Of a DNA stretch of 64,000 nt, positions 17,344 to 25,918 are shown piece by piece. A model generated the notes under the pieces. The model had not been told where the DNA came from and made no database searches. It was given only the letters and a program-made list of their open reading frames with translations. Location: positions 165,912-229,911 of the forward strand of contig NZ_JAHTKU010000017.1 in NCBI RefSeq assembly GCF_019192965.1. Direction: 5' to 3'. A program made the translations under genes and the position numbers. Positions within the stretch are counted from its first letter, which is position 1. Each line of letters begins with the position of its first letter. The DNA comes from Nocardioides daeguensis. Its GTDB lineage: Bacteria > Actinomycetota > Actinomycetes > Propionibacteriales > Nocardioidaceae.

Positions 17344-18351
17344 ATGCACGCCGTCCCGGACCGTCCCCGCCGGCTGCTGCTCGCCGTCGACGCCCCGTCG
17401 CTGCTGCACCGCCACCACCACGCACGCGCCCACACCCGGCATCGCGACCGCGGCGGCCGGCCGGCCTGGGCGCTGCACGGCATGCTGCGCCAGATCATCG
17501 AGTCGATCGACCAGTTCGCGCCGGACGCGGTGATCTTCGGGCTCGACGACCGCGTCGCCTCCCACCGCCGCGACATGTACCCCGACTACAAGGCGGGCCG
17601 CGCCGAGAAGGACCCCGACCTCGTCGACCAGCTCGACCGAGCCGGGGCGCTGCTCGACGCGCTCGGCCTGGCGACGCTCACCCCGCCGGGGCTCGAGGCC
17701 GACGACGTGAACGCCTCGGCGGCGACCTGGGCAGGTGAGAACGGCTGGGACTGCGTGATCATCACCTCCGACCGGGACTCGTTCGCCCACATCAGCGAGC
17801 ACACCCGGGTGCTGCGGCTGATCAACGGCGGCATCAACGCCTCCCCCTTGCTCACCTCCGCCCACCTCCGGTCCCTGTACGGCGTCCCGGCGGAGCGCTA
17901 CCTGGAGTTCGCCGCCGTGCGGGGCGATGCCAGCGACAACCTCCCCGGCGTGCCCGGGATCGGCGAGAAGACGGCCGCCTACCTGCTCTCCCACATCGGG
18001 TCGATGCGCGAGATCTGGGCCGACATCGAGCACGACGAGGGCCGCTCGGTGGTGGCGGCGCTGGACGCGTGGGCGGAGGAGACCGGCGCCCGCCGTACCG
18101 GCGCGACGGTGCTCAAGCGGCTCTCCGCCCCGGGGGCGCGCGAGACCTACGAGTTCAACCTGCGGCTGATGGCCGGGCGCACCGACCTCGACCTGGGCCT
18201 GACGCCCGACGTCCCCGGCACCCCCGGCCTGCTCCCCCTCGACATCGCGCGGGTGGAGCGGGTGGTCGGGCACCTCGACATGGAGGCGACCACCGCGCTG
18301 GCGCTGCGGGTCCTGACGGGAGACCCGGCCTCTCAGGTCGGGCGCAGCTGA
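17344..18351 (+). CDS. Stand-alone 5'-3' exonuclease (PolA N-terminal domain/FEN family)
   Basis: A 335-residue FEN-like nuclease: LLAVDAPSLLHR and VIFGLDDR metal-site segments, RRDMYPDYKAGR, the ADDVNASAA helix, IITSDRDSFAHI, and the helix-hairpin-helix DNLPGVPGIGEKTA. It acts on flap or Okazaki-fragment ends during repair. It follows the phosphoesterase gene directly and overlaps the convergent acetyltransferase gene by 19 bp. Confidence 0.88.
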   Translation: MHAVPDRPRRLLLAVDAPSLLHRHHHARAHTRHRDRGGRPAWALHGMLRQIIESIDQFAPDAVIFGLDDRVASHRRDMYPDYKAGRAEKDPDLVDQLDRAGALLDALGLATLTPPGLEADDVNASAATWAGENGWDCVIITSDRDSFAHISEHTRVLRLINGGINASPLLTSAHLRSLYGVPAERYLEFAAVRGDASDNLPGVPGIGEKTAAYLLSHIGSMREIWADIEHDEGRSVVAALDAWAEETGARRTGATVLKRLSAPGARETYEFNLRLMAGRTDLDLGLTPDVPGTPGLLPLDIARVERVVGHLDMEATTALALRVLTGDPASQVGRS

Positions 18352-20972
18352 CGCGGCAGGTCGAGGGACTCGGCCGCCGCGAGGCGGACCTTCACGTCGA
18401 CCAGGTGGACGCCGTGCTCGGCGACCATCACCGGGTTCAGGTCGATCTCGGCGACCTCCGGGACGTCGACGGCCAGCTGGCCGAGCGCGGAGGCGACCTG
18501 GGCCAGGTCCGCGACGGCGACCGGCGCCGCGCCCCGGAAGCCGTCGAGGAGGGGCCAGGTGCGCAGCCCCCGCAGGGTGCGCAGGAACTCGCCCGGGCTG
18601 AACGGCGGCAGCAGGAAGGCCCGGTCCCCGGCGAGGTCGGTCGCCGTTCCTCCGGGCGCGACCATCACCAGCGGCCCCAGCACCGGGTCGCGGACCACGC
18701 CGAGCGCGATCTCGACGCCGGTCACCATCGGCTGCACGAGAACTCCGCACGACTGCCCCACCTGGGCGGTGAGACGGTCGACGGCGGCCGTCACCTCGTC
18801 CGCGGAGGTCAGCCCGGTCGCCACCAGCCTCCGCTCGGTGCGGTGCACGACCTCGCCGCTCGCGACCTTGACCGCGACCGGGTACCCGAGCCGCGCGGCC
18901 AGCGTGGGGACGTCCTGCGGTGCGACGACCTCGCCGACCTGGCGGAGCCCGTAGCGCTCGAGCAGCCGGGCGGCGTCCCCCGGCACCGTCCAGCCGTCGG
19001 CACCGGCCTGGGAGAGCAGGTCCCGGGCGTCGCTCCGGGCCGCGCGGGCCCGGACCGGGTCGGACACCGGCGCCGGCTCGGCGGGAGTCCGGCGCCACGC
19101 GGCGTAGGTGCTGGCCCGGCCCAGGGCCGCGACGGCCGCCGCGGCGGAGCGCATCGTGGTGACCCCGGCCGGGGTGGCGTCGTCCTCGGCGCCCAGGGCG
19201 ACCACCAGCAGCGGCCGGTCGGGGCACTGCCGGCGCACGCCGGCCAGCGCGGCGAGCGCGCCGTCGATGTCGTTGGTGTCGGTGGCCACGAGCACGACCA
19301 GGAGGGCGTCGACCTCCGCGGAGCGCAGCACCGTGGCGGCGATCGCCGCGACCCGCTCCGCGTCGGCCCCGGCACCGGCGTCGACCGGGTTGGCGGCCCC
19401 GGTGGTCTGCGCGACGAGCGCACCCACCTCGGCCTGCAGGCCGGCGGAGAAGGCGGCGACCTCGAGCCCCGCGTCCTCGGCGGCGTCGGCGGCGAGCACC
19501 CCCAGTCCGCCGGCGTTGCTGAGCACCGCGACGCGGTGTCCCGCCGGGAGCGGCTCGTGGGTCAGCACCGTCACCGTGTCGGCCACCTCCTCCGCGTCCT
19601 GGCAGGCGATGACGCCGGCGTGCGCGAGCAGCGCCCGCACCCCGACCGCCGGGGTGGCCGCGGCGGCCGTGTGCGAGGCGCCGGCGCGCCGGCCCCCGTC
19701 CGAGCGCCCGCCGACGACGGCGACGATCGGCTTGCGCAGCGAGAACCGGCGGGCGAAGCGCGCGAACTTGCGGGCGTTGCCGAAGGACTCGAGGTAGAGG
19801 GCCGCGCAGGTGACCTCGGGATCGTCGTACCAGGCGGCGAGGAGGTCGTTGCCCGAGACGTCGACCTTGTTGCCGAGGGAGACGAACGTCCGCACGCCGA
19901 CGCCTGCCTGGTTCAGCAGGTCCATCAGCGCGATGCCCACGCCGCCCGACTGGCTGGCGACGGCCAGGCTGCCGGTCGCGGGCGCCCGGAACCCGAAGGT
20001 GGCGTTGAGCCGGACGTCGGGCGCGTTGTCGAGGACGCCGAGGCAGTTGGGGCCGATCACCCTGATCCCGTGGCGGCGGGCGAACCGGCCCAGCTCGCGC
20101 TGCCGACGCGCCCCGTCGGCTCCCATCTCGCCGAAGCCCGAGGAGATCACGACCGCGCCCCGGGCTCCCCCGGCGGCGGCGTCCTCCAGCGCGTCCAGCA
20201 CCCCAGCGACCGGGACCGCGATGACCGCGAGGTCGACCGGCGGTCCCTCCGCCAAGGACCCGCGGGCCGGCACCCCACCGACCTCGTCCGCGCGGGGGTG
20301 GATCACCACGACGTCGCCCCCGAAGCCGTCGCGGCGTACGGCGGCCAGGACCGCCGCGCCGATGCCGGTCCCGTCCCGCCGGGCGCCGTAGATCGCGACC
20401 GAGCGGGGCGCCAGCACCGGGGCGAGCGAGCGAGCCTCCGACGCGAACTCGCGCAGGTCCGCCGCCTCCTGGACGCTCGGCGTGACGGCGGTGTCCATGG
20501 CCAGCTCGCACTCGCCGTGCGCGCTGGCCCGGGTGACCGCGAACCCCGCAGCAGCGAAGACGTCGAGCATCCGGTGGTTCTCGGCGAGCACCAGGGCGGT
20601 GAACCGTCGGACCCCGCGATCGCGGGCCTGCGCTGCGAGGTGCTCGAGGAGCAGGGTGCCGAGGCCGTGGCCGGCGAGCTCGTCCGCGACCAGGAACGCG
20701 ACCTCGCAGGTCGTCTCGTCGACGGGCTCCGCCGTGGCGAGAGCGACCAGCCGGTCGCCGATCAGTGCGACGAGCGCGATCGTCTCCGTGGAGTCGAGCA
20801 CCCGGTCGACGTACATCCTGGCCGCGCGGCGCCCGCTGCTGAAGAAGCGCAGCCGCAGCGCGTCCGCCGAGGCGCTCTCGTGCAGGGTGTGCAGGCCCGG
20901 GCCGTCGCGGCGCTCGAGCGGCCGGATCTCCGCCAGCCCGCCGTCGCGCAGCAGGACCTCCGCCGTCGTCAT
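18333..20972 (-). CDS. Pat-type protein: GNAT acetyltransferase fused to ADP-forming acyl-CoA synthetase domains
   Basis: An 879-residue protein. Residues about 12-165 form a GNAT domain (IRPLERRDGPGLHTLHES, then the acetyl-CoA loop LAGHGLGTLLLEHLAA); about 175-300 a CoA-binding domain (SVAIYGARRDGTGIG); 300-460 a succinyl-CoA-ligase-like domain (ASQSGGVGIALMDLL, SHTAA with the His retained); and about 650-875 an ATP-grasp domain. Such proteins are lysine acetyltransferases that silence acetyl-CoA synthetase and other enzymes. The GNAT domain is N-terminal here, unlike enterobacterial PatZ. Last gene of the ppdK operon (ATGA overlap). Confidence 0.85.
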   Translation of the reverse strand: MTTAEVLLRDGGLAEIRPLERRDGPGLHTLHESASADALRLRFFSSGRRAARMYVDRVLDSTETIALVALIGDRLVALATAEPVDETTCEVAFLVADELAGHGLGTLLLEHLAAQARDRGVRRFTALVLAENHRMLDVFAAAGFAVTRASAHGECELAMDTAVTPSVQEAADLREFASEARSLAPVLAPRSVAIYGARRDGTGIGAAVLAAVRRDGFGGDVVVIHPRADEVGGVPARGSLAEGPPVDLAVIAVPVAGVLDALEDAAAGGARGAVVISSGFGEMGADGARRQRELGRFARRHGIRVIGPNCLGVLDNAPDVRLNATFGFRAPATGSLAVASQSGGVGIALMDLLNQAGVGVRTFVSLGNKVDVSGNDLLAAWYDDPEVTCAALYLESFGNARKFARFARRFSLRKPIVAVVGGRSDGGRRAGASHTAAAATPAVGVRALLAHAGVIACQDAEEVADTVTVLTHEPLPAGHRVAVLSNAGGLGVLAADAAEDAGLEVAAFSAGLQAEVGALVAQTTGAANPVDAGAGADAERVAAIAATVLRSAEVDALLVVLVATDTNDIDGALAALAGVRRQCPDRPLLVVALGAEDDATPAGVTTMRSAAAAVAALGRASTYAAWRRTPAEPAPVSDPVRARAARSDARDLLSQAGADGWTVPGDAARLLERYGLRQVGEVVAPQDVPTLAARLGYPVAVKVASGEVVHRTERRLVATGLTSADEVTAAVDRLTAQVGQSCGVLVQPMVTGVEIALGVVRDPVLGPLVMVAPGGTATDLAGDRAFLLPPFSPGEFLRTLRGLRTWPLLDGFRGAAPVAVADLAQVASALGQLAVDVPEVAEIDLNPVMVAEHGVHLVDVKVRLAAAESLDLPRQLRPT

Positions 20973-21421
20973 CGGCCGACCCTGCTCACCGGCAGCCCGT
21001 CGGTCAGGTCCCAGCCCGACCCGGTCCGGCGTCCGGTCAGCTCCTCCCAGCGCAGCTGGATCCACACCTCGTCCTCGCGCCGCACCCAGCGCGGCGGGCC
21101 GGGCGTGCGCCGTTCCTCCGGGGTGCGCTCGCCGTCGGGCACCCGCTCGCCGCGGCCGCGCGCGACCACCGACCAGCCGTGGGCGCGTTCGTGGTCGACG
21201 TGGTCGACCTCGAGCAGCAGCGGCACGCCGTCGGCGTGGCGGTCCAGCAGCGATCCCGGAGAGGTGCGCACCCACACCGCGTCGCCGTGGGTGGTGTAGT
21301 TGACGGGCACGATCTCCGCGCGGCCGTCCGCGACCAGCACGAGACGTCCGAACACCCCCGAGCGCAGCAGTCGCTCGCAGTCGTCGACCTCGATCTCCTC
21401 GAGATGCTTCACGGTGCTCAC
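20969..21421 (-). CDS. PNPOx-like flavin/F420-binding split-barrel protein
   Basis: A 150-residue split-barrel protein (pyridoxamine 5'-phosphate oxidase-like). The conserved run is CERLLRSGVFGRLVLVADGRAEIVPVNYTTHGDAVWVRTSPGS, then LLLEVDHVDHERAHGWSVVARGRG. These proteins bind FMN or F420 and are common in DosR regulons. GTG start overlaps the upstream CBS gene stop (GTGA) and its stop overlaps the acetyltransferase start (ATGA). Two paralogues occur at 36948 and 52618. Confidence 0.82.
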   Translation of the reverse strand: MSTVKHLEEIEVDDCERLLRSGVFGRLVLVADGRAEIVPVNYTTHGDAVWVRTSPGSLLDRHADGVPLLLEVDHVDHERAHGWSVVARGRGERVPDGERTPEERRTPGPPRWVRREDEVWIQLRWEELTGRRTGSGWDLTDGLPVSRVGR

Positions 21422-21972
21422 CCGGCCCGGACCGCCACCACGCCGGGCGTGGCGACGACGGCGTCGAGGACGGCGGCCAGGTGGGCGTCGTCGGCCGGGC
21501 CCAGACCCGTGAGCTGCACGATCCCGTTGCGGACCTGCACCCGACATCCCGAGACCCGGGCGCGGGCGAGGACGTCGGCGACCTCCTGCTCGAGGGTCTC
21601 GTCGTCGTGCGCGAAGGCACGGAGCAGGTCGCTGCGGCTGACCATGCCGACCACCTGGTCGGCCGCGTCGACCACGGGCATGCTCTTCACCGCGGTCCGG
21701 GTGAAGACGTCGCGGAGCTCGGCGATGTCGGTCTCGGGGTGCACCAGCGCCACCACCTTGCTCATCGCCGTCCCGACGGGGTCCGTCAGGCAGGCACGGG
21801 CGAGGATGTCGGCCTCGCTGATCACCCCCACGATGCGCGCCCGGTCGTCGACGACGGGCAGCGCCGTGACGGCGTGCCGGGCGAGCAGCCGCGCGGCGGC
21901 CCCCAGCGGCAGGTCGGTCCGCACCGTGACCGGCCGCGGGCTCATGATGTCCTCCACCAGCACCGGACTCAC
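21418..21972 (-). CDS. CBS-pair plus BON-domain protein
   Basis: A 184-residue protein with two CBS motifs (about 4-60 and 70-125: DIMSPRPVTVRTDLPL, VVDDRARIVGVISEADIL; MSKVVALVHPETDI, VVDAADQVVGMVSRSDLL) and a C-terminal BON domain (VRNGIVQLTGLGPADD). CBS pairs sense adenine nucleotides and are typical of dormancy regulons. The GTG start at 21972 overlaps the ppdK stop (GTGA), making translation coupled. Confidence 0.85.
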   Translation of the reverse strand: MSPVLVEDIMSPRPVTVRTDLPLGAAARLLARHAVTALPVVDDRARIVGVISEADILARACLTDPVGTAMSKVVALVHPETDIAELRDVFTRTAVKSMPVVDAADQVVGMVSRSDLLRAFAHDDETLEQEVADVLARARVSGCRVQVRNGIVQLTGLGPADDAHLAAVLDAVVATPGVVAVRAG

Positions 21973-24686
21973 CCCGCCGTCGCCGGGATCGGGGCGGCGA
22001 GCTCGTCGAACCGGTCCGCGGGGCAGCCCTCGGCCAGCACCGCGGCACGACCGGCCTCCAGCCGGGCCACGGGCACCCGGAACGGCGAGCACGACAGGTA
22101 GCTCACGCCGAGCCCAGCCAGGAACCCGATCGAGGCGGGGTCACCGGCGTGCTCGCCGCACACGCCGACCGGGATCCCCGGTCGGCTCGCGCGAGCCTCG
22201 TCGACCGCGAGGCCGACCAGGCGTCCCACCCCCTCCTCGTCGATCGTGGTGAACGGCGAGGACCGGAGCACGCCGTCGTCGAGGTAGCGCGGGAGGAACG
22301 AGCGTTCCGCGTCGTCGCGGGACAGGCCCCAGGTCAGCTGCGTGAGGTCGTTGGTGCCGAAGGAGAGGAAGTCGGCCCGCTGCGCCAGCGGGCCCGCGGT
22401 GACCGCCGCCCGGGGCGTCTCGACCATCGTGCCGAGCCGGTACGGCACCCGGCCGCGGCGGGCTGCGACGTCGTCGGCGGCCTGCGCGACCGACCGGGCG
22501 ACGACGGCCAGCTCCTGCGCCGAGCTCACCAGCGGGACCATGAGCTCGAGGTCGCACGGGCAGCCGCGGTCGCGGAGGTCGGCGGCCGCCTCGAACGCGG
22601 CCGAGGCCTGGGCGACCACCAGCTCGGGGCGCAGGATCGAGAGCCGCACGCCGCGCAGCCCTGTCATCGGGTTCTCCTCGTGGTGGCGTCGTACGGCGGC
22701 CAGCCGGTCCTCGAGGGCCTGGTTCGGGTTGCCCCGCACCTGCGCGGTCGCGGCGCAGACCGCCAGCTCCGTCAGGTCGGGCAGGAACTCGTGGAACGGA
22801 GCGTCGAGCAGGCGGATCGTCACCGGACGACCTCCTGCCGCGGCGAGCAGGACGGCGAAGCTCTCGCGCTGGAGGGCGTGCAGCTCGCGCAGTGCGTCCT
22901 CGCGCTCGGCGTCGCTGCCGATGAGCACCCTCTCGACGTAGGTCCTGCGATCCCCCAGGAACATGTGCTCGGTCCGGACCAGGCCGACCCCCTCGGCACC
23001 GAACCGGACGGCGCGCTCGACGTCGTGCCCGGTCTCGGCGTTGGCCCGCACCCCGACCCGGCGGGTCCGGTCGGCGTGCGCCAGCAGGCGGGCGACAGCG
23101 GAGACCAGCGGGGACTCGACGTTCTCCCCCTCGAGCCAGCGGGTCACCTCGGCGGGGACGGTGCGGTGGTGGCCGCAGTAGACCCGACCGGTGCCGCCGT
23201 CGACCGACACCACGTCGCCCTCCGCGAACACGGGTCGACCGGCGAGGGTGACCTGGCGGGTCGTCAGGTCAATCTCGAGGCCCTCGATGCCGCACACGGC
23301 CGGAAGTCCCATGCCCCGGGCCACGACGGCAGCATGCGAGGTCCGCCCGCCGCGGGCCGTCACCACGGCCCGCGCGGCGACCATGCCGGGCAGGTCGTCG
23401 GCCCTGGTCTCGGGCCGCACCAGCACGACGTCCTCGCCCCGCGCCGCCATGGCGACGGCGGTGGCATTGTCGAGGACGACGCGGCCCGCGGCCGCGCCCG
23501 GCGACGCGGCGAGCCCCGCCGCAGCCGGCGGGCCGGCCGACCCGGCGTCGAGCTGGGGGAACATCAGCTGCGTGAGCTGCTCACCGCTGACGCGCACCAG
23601 TGCCTCGTCCTCGGTGATCATCCCCTCCTCGACCAGGTCGGCCGCGATCCGGAAGGCCGCGGCGGGGCTCCGTTTGCCGACCCTGGTCTGCAAGATCCAG
23701 AGCCGGCCGTCCTCGACGGTGAACTCGATGTCGCACAGGTCGCGGTAGTGGCGCTCCAGCGTGCCCATGATCGCGCGGAGCTGGTGGTACGTCGGCCGGT
23801 CGAGCTCGCGCAGCCGCGCCATCGGCACGGCGGTGCGGGTGCCGGAGACGACGTCCTCGCCCTGCGCGTCGGGCAGGTACTCGCCGTAGTCGCCGAGGTC
23901 GCCGGTCGCCGGGTCGCGGGTGAAGGCGACGCCGCTCCCCGAGGCGGCGCCGCGGTTCCCGAACACCATCGCCTGGACGTTGACGGCGGTCCCGAGATGG
24001 TCGGGGATGCCGAACCTGCTGCGGTACAGGCGGGCGCGCTCGCCGTGCCAGGAGGCGAACACGGCGTCGATGGCGAGGTCGAGCTGCTCACGGGGGTCCT
24101 GGGGAAGGGACCGCCCCGCCACCTCCCGGCACAGCGCGTCGCCCCGCTCGACCAGGTCGCGGAGCCCGTCGGCCCCGACCCCGGCGAGGTCCTCCGCACC
24201 GTGTTCGGCGACCACGGCGGCCACCAGCTCCCCGAAGCGCTCGGCCGGGACACCGAGGACGGTCTCCCCGAACATCTGCACGAGCCGTCGGTAGCAGTCC
24301 CAGGCGAAGCGGTCGTCGCCGGTCACGCGAGCGAGCGCGGCGACGGTCTCGTCGTTCAGGCCGATGTCGAGGACGGTGTCCATCATGCCGGGCATCGAGC
24401 TGGCCGCACCGGAGCGCACGGAGACGAGCAGGGGCTGCTCGCCGTCACCGAGGCGCCGTCCGGTCTCCTCCTCGAGCAGGGCCAGGTGGTGCTCGATGTC
24501 GCCGGTCAGCCCCGCGGGCCGGGTGCCGTGCTCGAACACGTGTCGGCAGGCAGCCGTGGTGATGGTGAACCCCGGCGGGACCGGCAGGCCGAGCTGCACC
24601 ATCCGGGCGAGCTCGGCGCCCTTGCCTCCCAGCTGGTCACGGTCGGGGGTGCCCGGGGCGCTGAAGGAGTGCACGAAGCTGGTCAC
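21969..24686 (-). CDS. ppdK: Pyruvate, phosphate dikinase
   Basis: A 905-residue enzyme interconverting pyruvate + ATP + Pi and PEP + AMP + PPi. The order is an N-terminal ATP-grasp domain (GGKGAELARM, SVRSGAASSMPGMMDTVLDIGLN), the swivelling phosphohistidine domain (GGRTSHAAVVARGMGLPAVCG) and the C-terminal PEP-binding barrel (GVGLVRTEHMF, VCGEHAGDPASIGFLAGLGV). The GTG at 24686 is chosen because the predicted DevR promoter places transcription start exactly there. GAGGAT just upstream reads as the -10 but could also act as a ribosome-binding site. First gene of the ppdK-CBS-PNPOx-acetyltransferase operon. Confidence 0.93.
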   Translation of the reverse strand: MTSFVHSFSAPGTPDRDQLGGKGAELARMVQLGLPVPPGFTITTAACRHVFEHGTRPAGLTGDIEHHLALLEEETGRRLGDGEQPLLVSVRSGAASSMPGMMDTVLDIGLNDETVAALARVTGDDRFAWDCYRRLVQMFGETVLGVPAERFGELVAAVVAEHGAEDLAGVGADGLRDLVERGDALCREVAGRSLPQDPREQLDLAIDAVFASWHGERARLYRSRFGIPDHLGTAVNVQAMVFGNRGAASGSGVAFTRDPATGDLGDYGEYLPDAQGEDVVSGTRTAVPMARLRELDRPTYHQLRAIMGTLERHYRDLCDIEFTVEDGRLWILQTRVGKRSPAAAFRIAADLVEEGMITEDEALVRVSGEQLTQLMFPQLDAGSAGPPAAAGLAASPGAAAGRVVLDNATAVAMAARGEDVVLVRPETRADDLPGMVAARAVVTARGGRTSHAAVVARGMGLPAVCGIEGLEIDLTTRQVTLAGRPVFAEGDVVSVDGGTGRVYCGHHRTVPAEVTRWLEGENVESPLVSAVARLLAHADRTRRVGVRANAETGHDVERAVRFGAEGVGLVRTEHMFLGDRRTYVERVLIGSDAEREDALRELHALQRESFAVLLAAAGGRPVTIRLLDAPFHEFLPDLTELAVCAATAQVRGNPNQALEDRLAAVRRHHEENPMTGLRGVRLSILRPELVVAQASAAFEAAADLRDRGCPCDLELMVPLVSSAQELAVVARSVAQAADDVAARRGRVPYRLGTMVETPRAAVTAGPLAQRADFLSFGTNDLTQLTWGLSRDDAERSFLPRYLDDGVLRSSPFTTIDEEGVGRLVGLAVDEARASRPGIPVGVCGEHAGDPASIGFLAGLGVSYLSCSPFRVPVARLEAGRAAVLAEGCPADRFDELAAPIPATAG

Positions 24687-24692
24687 GCCAGG

Positions 24693-24757
24693 ATCCTCGC
24701 CGGAGCGGACGGCGCGGTGCAGGGTCCAAGGTCCTGAGGGAGCGAGGTCATCGGGAC
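24693..24757 (-). promoter_or_regulatory. DevR-type promoter of the ppdK operon
   Basis: Proximal box GGTCCAAGGTCC (24723-24734), distal weaker box at about 24746-24757 (half-sites GGTC and GACC), and -10 GAGGAT at 24698-24693 on the minus strand. The box centre is 30.5 bp from the -10 and 42.5 bp from the GTG start, the same geometry as the other promoters of this island. The distal box overlaps the end of the SHOCT gene. Confidence 0.7.
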
Positions 24758-24993
24758 CGCACCTCGGAACGGCGGTCCTCGATGGCCTGCCACAGGCGCG
24801 CGTACTCCTCGACGTCGATCTCGCCGCGCGCGAGGCGCTCGTCGACGATGTCCAGCGGGTCGGACGAGGTCTGGTCACGACCGAGCCACCGGGCGCCGAC
24901 GTAGACCCCGACACCCACCAGGGCCCAGAACAGCACCATCACCAGCACCATGCCGGGCCAGCCCAGGTAGTAGCGGTCGTCGTCCCACATCAT
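24748..24993 (-). CDS. SHOCT-domain small membrane protein
   Basis: An 81-residue protein: one membrane helix (PGMVLVMVLFWALVGVGVYVGARWL) followed by the short C-terminal SHOCT motif (DPLDIVDERLARGEIDVEEYARLWQAI). The start is the first of two consecutive ATGs with AGGGAGC upstream. It is divergent from the gene at 25156 across a three-box DevR-type region and lies just upstream of ppdK on the same strand. Confidence 0.8.
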   Translation of the reverse strand: MMWDDDRYYLGWPGMVLVMVLFWALVGVGVYVGARWLGRDQTSSDPLDIVDERLARGEIDVEEYARLWQAIEDRRSEVRSR

Positions 24994-25032
24994 CGTCGTG
25001 CTCCCTCGCGTCGTGGACGTCCTGACCTGCTG

Positions 25033-25148
25033 AGCGTCCCGCTCCCGGCCGCGTCCGGGCAGGGGCGAAGCACCCGCGGCGCCGGGACCAAGTGCCTGCG
25101 CGCCGAGACACTCGGGCCCTGCCCCGCACGCCGCAGCCCTCCTAGCGT
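25033..25148. promoter_or_regulatory. Bidirectional DevR-type promoter with three boxes
   Basis: Three palindrome-like boxes are centred at 25068.5 (GGGCGAAGCACC), 25090.5 (GGACCAAGTGCC) and 25112.5 (GACACTCGGGCC), each 22 bp apart. The plus-direction -10 TAGCGT is at 25143-25148, 7 bases before the ATG at 25156. The minus-direction -10 GACGCT is at 25038-25033. Both -10s begin 30.5 bp from their nearest box centre. Confidence 0.72.
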
Positions 25149-25155
25149 CGTGGCC

Positions 25156-25575
25156 ATGCACCGACCCGCACCCAGCGCGCGCACCGCCCCCGGCAACCTC
25201 GGTCGGAGGCTGGTGGGCGGCTTCTTCGTGATGACCGGCGGCGTCCACCTCGGCATCGTGGCGGCGGACCCGGAGTTCTACCGGCCGTTCGCCGACGACG
25301 CGCTGTTCCCGTTCGTCCGCGACGCCTGGGCCGAGGTCGTGATGGCTCGCCCCGAGCTCTACGGGCTGCTGTTGATGGCCGGGGAGATCGGCCTCGGGGC
25401 AGCCCTGCTCGCCGGCGGGCGCGCGGCCCGCGTCGGCTGGGTGGGCGTGATCGTCTTCCACCTGCTGCTGGTGCTGTTCGGGTGGGGATTCCTGTTCTGG
25501 GTGGTCCCCGCCCTCGCCGTCATCGTGCCGCTCGCGGTGCGGGACCTGCGCCGGCCTCGGCGCGGGCCAGCCTGA
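25156..25575 (+). CDS. Small integral membrane protein, unknown function
   Basis: A 139-residue protein with four hydrophobic segments (about 18-36, 65-82, 85-102 and 105-128). The sequence GGFFVMTGGVHLGIVAADPEFYRPFADDALFPFVRDAW resembles uncharacterised actinobacterial membrane proteins. ATG 25156 is 7 bases after TAGCGT, so the mRNA is probably leaderless. Its 3' end overlaps the convergent DUF5655 gene by 56 bp. Confidence 0.7.
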   Translation: MHRPAPSARTAPGNLGRRLVGGFFVMTGGVHLGIVAADPEFYRPFADDALFPFVRDAWAEVVMARPELYGLLLMAGEIGLGAALLAGGRAARVGWVGVIVFHLLLVLFGWGFLFWVVPALAVIVPLAVRDLRRPRRGPA

Positions 25576-25918
25576 TCCAGGAGCGCACCTCGTCGTCGAC
25601 CTCGTCGGGGTCGCGGAGCTCAAGGTGGTGCATCCAGGTGCGCGCAGCGACCTGGACGACCTGCTTGAAGCGGGGCGAGTCGAGCCGTTCGCGCAGCGGC
25701 AGGGAGAGCACCAGCGGCACGTCGGAGCGCAGGTACCGACCGGGGCGCCACACCAGGGCGAAGGTGCGCCCGCGTCGACCGGAGAGTCGATAGGCGATCT
25801 GGGAGCGACTGACCTTGGTCTCGACGCCGTCCGCCGCCATGACCTCGGCGACCACACGCTCGTGGATCCGGGAGGCGAGCGGGTCTCCCGCGAAGAAGGC
25901 CTCCGCGGCACCGGTCAT
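25520..25918 (-). CDS. DUF5655-family protein
   Basis: A 132-residue protein matching DUF5655 by its SRSQIAYRLSGRRGRTFALVW core, PLVLSLPLRERLDSPRFKQVV and the C-terminal helix with LRDPDEVDDEVRSWIRLA. The role is unknown. ATG overlaps the stop of the upstream universal stress protein gene (ATGA), so it is the last gene of the arcABC-ATPase-USP operon. Confidence 0.72.
   Translation of the reverse strand: MTGAAEAFFAGDPLASRIHERVVAEVMAADGVETKVSRSQIAYRLSGRRGRTFALVWRPGRYLRSDVPLVLSLPLRERLDSPRFKQVVQVAARTWMHHLELRDPDEVDDEVRSWIRLARAEAGAGPAPRAAR

Noticed and set aside
24687..24914. N-terminal extension of PPDK to an upstream in-frame start
   Set aside because: It would run through the promoter boxes and overlap the SHOCT gene; the family N-terminus begins at MTSFVHSF.
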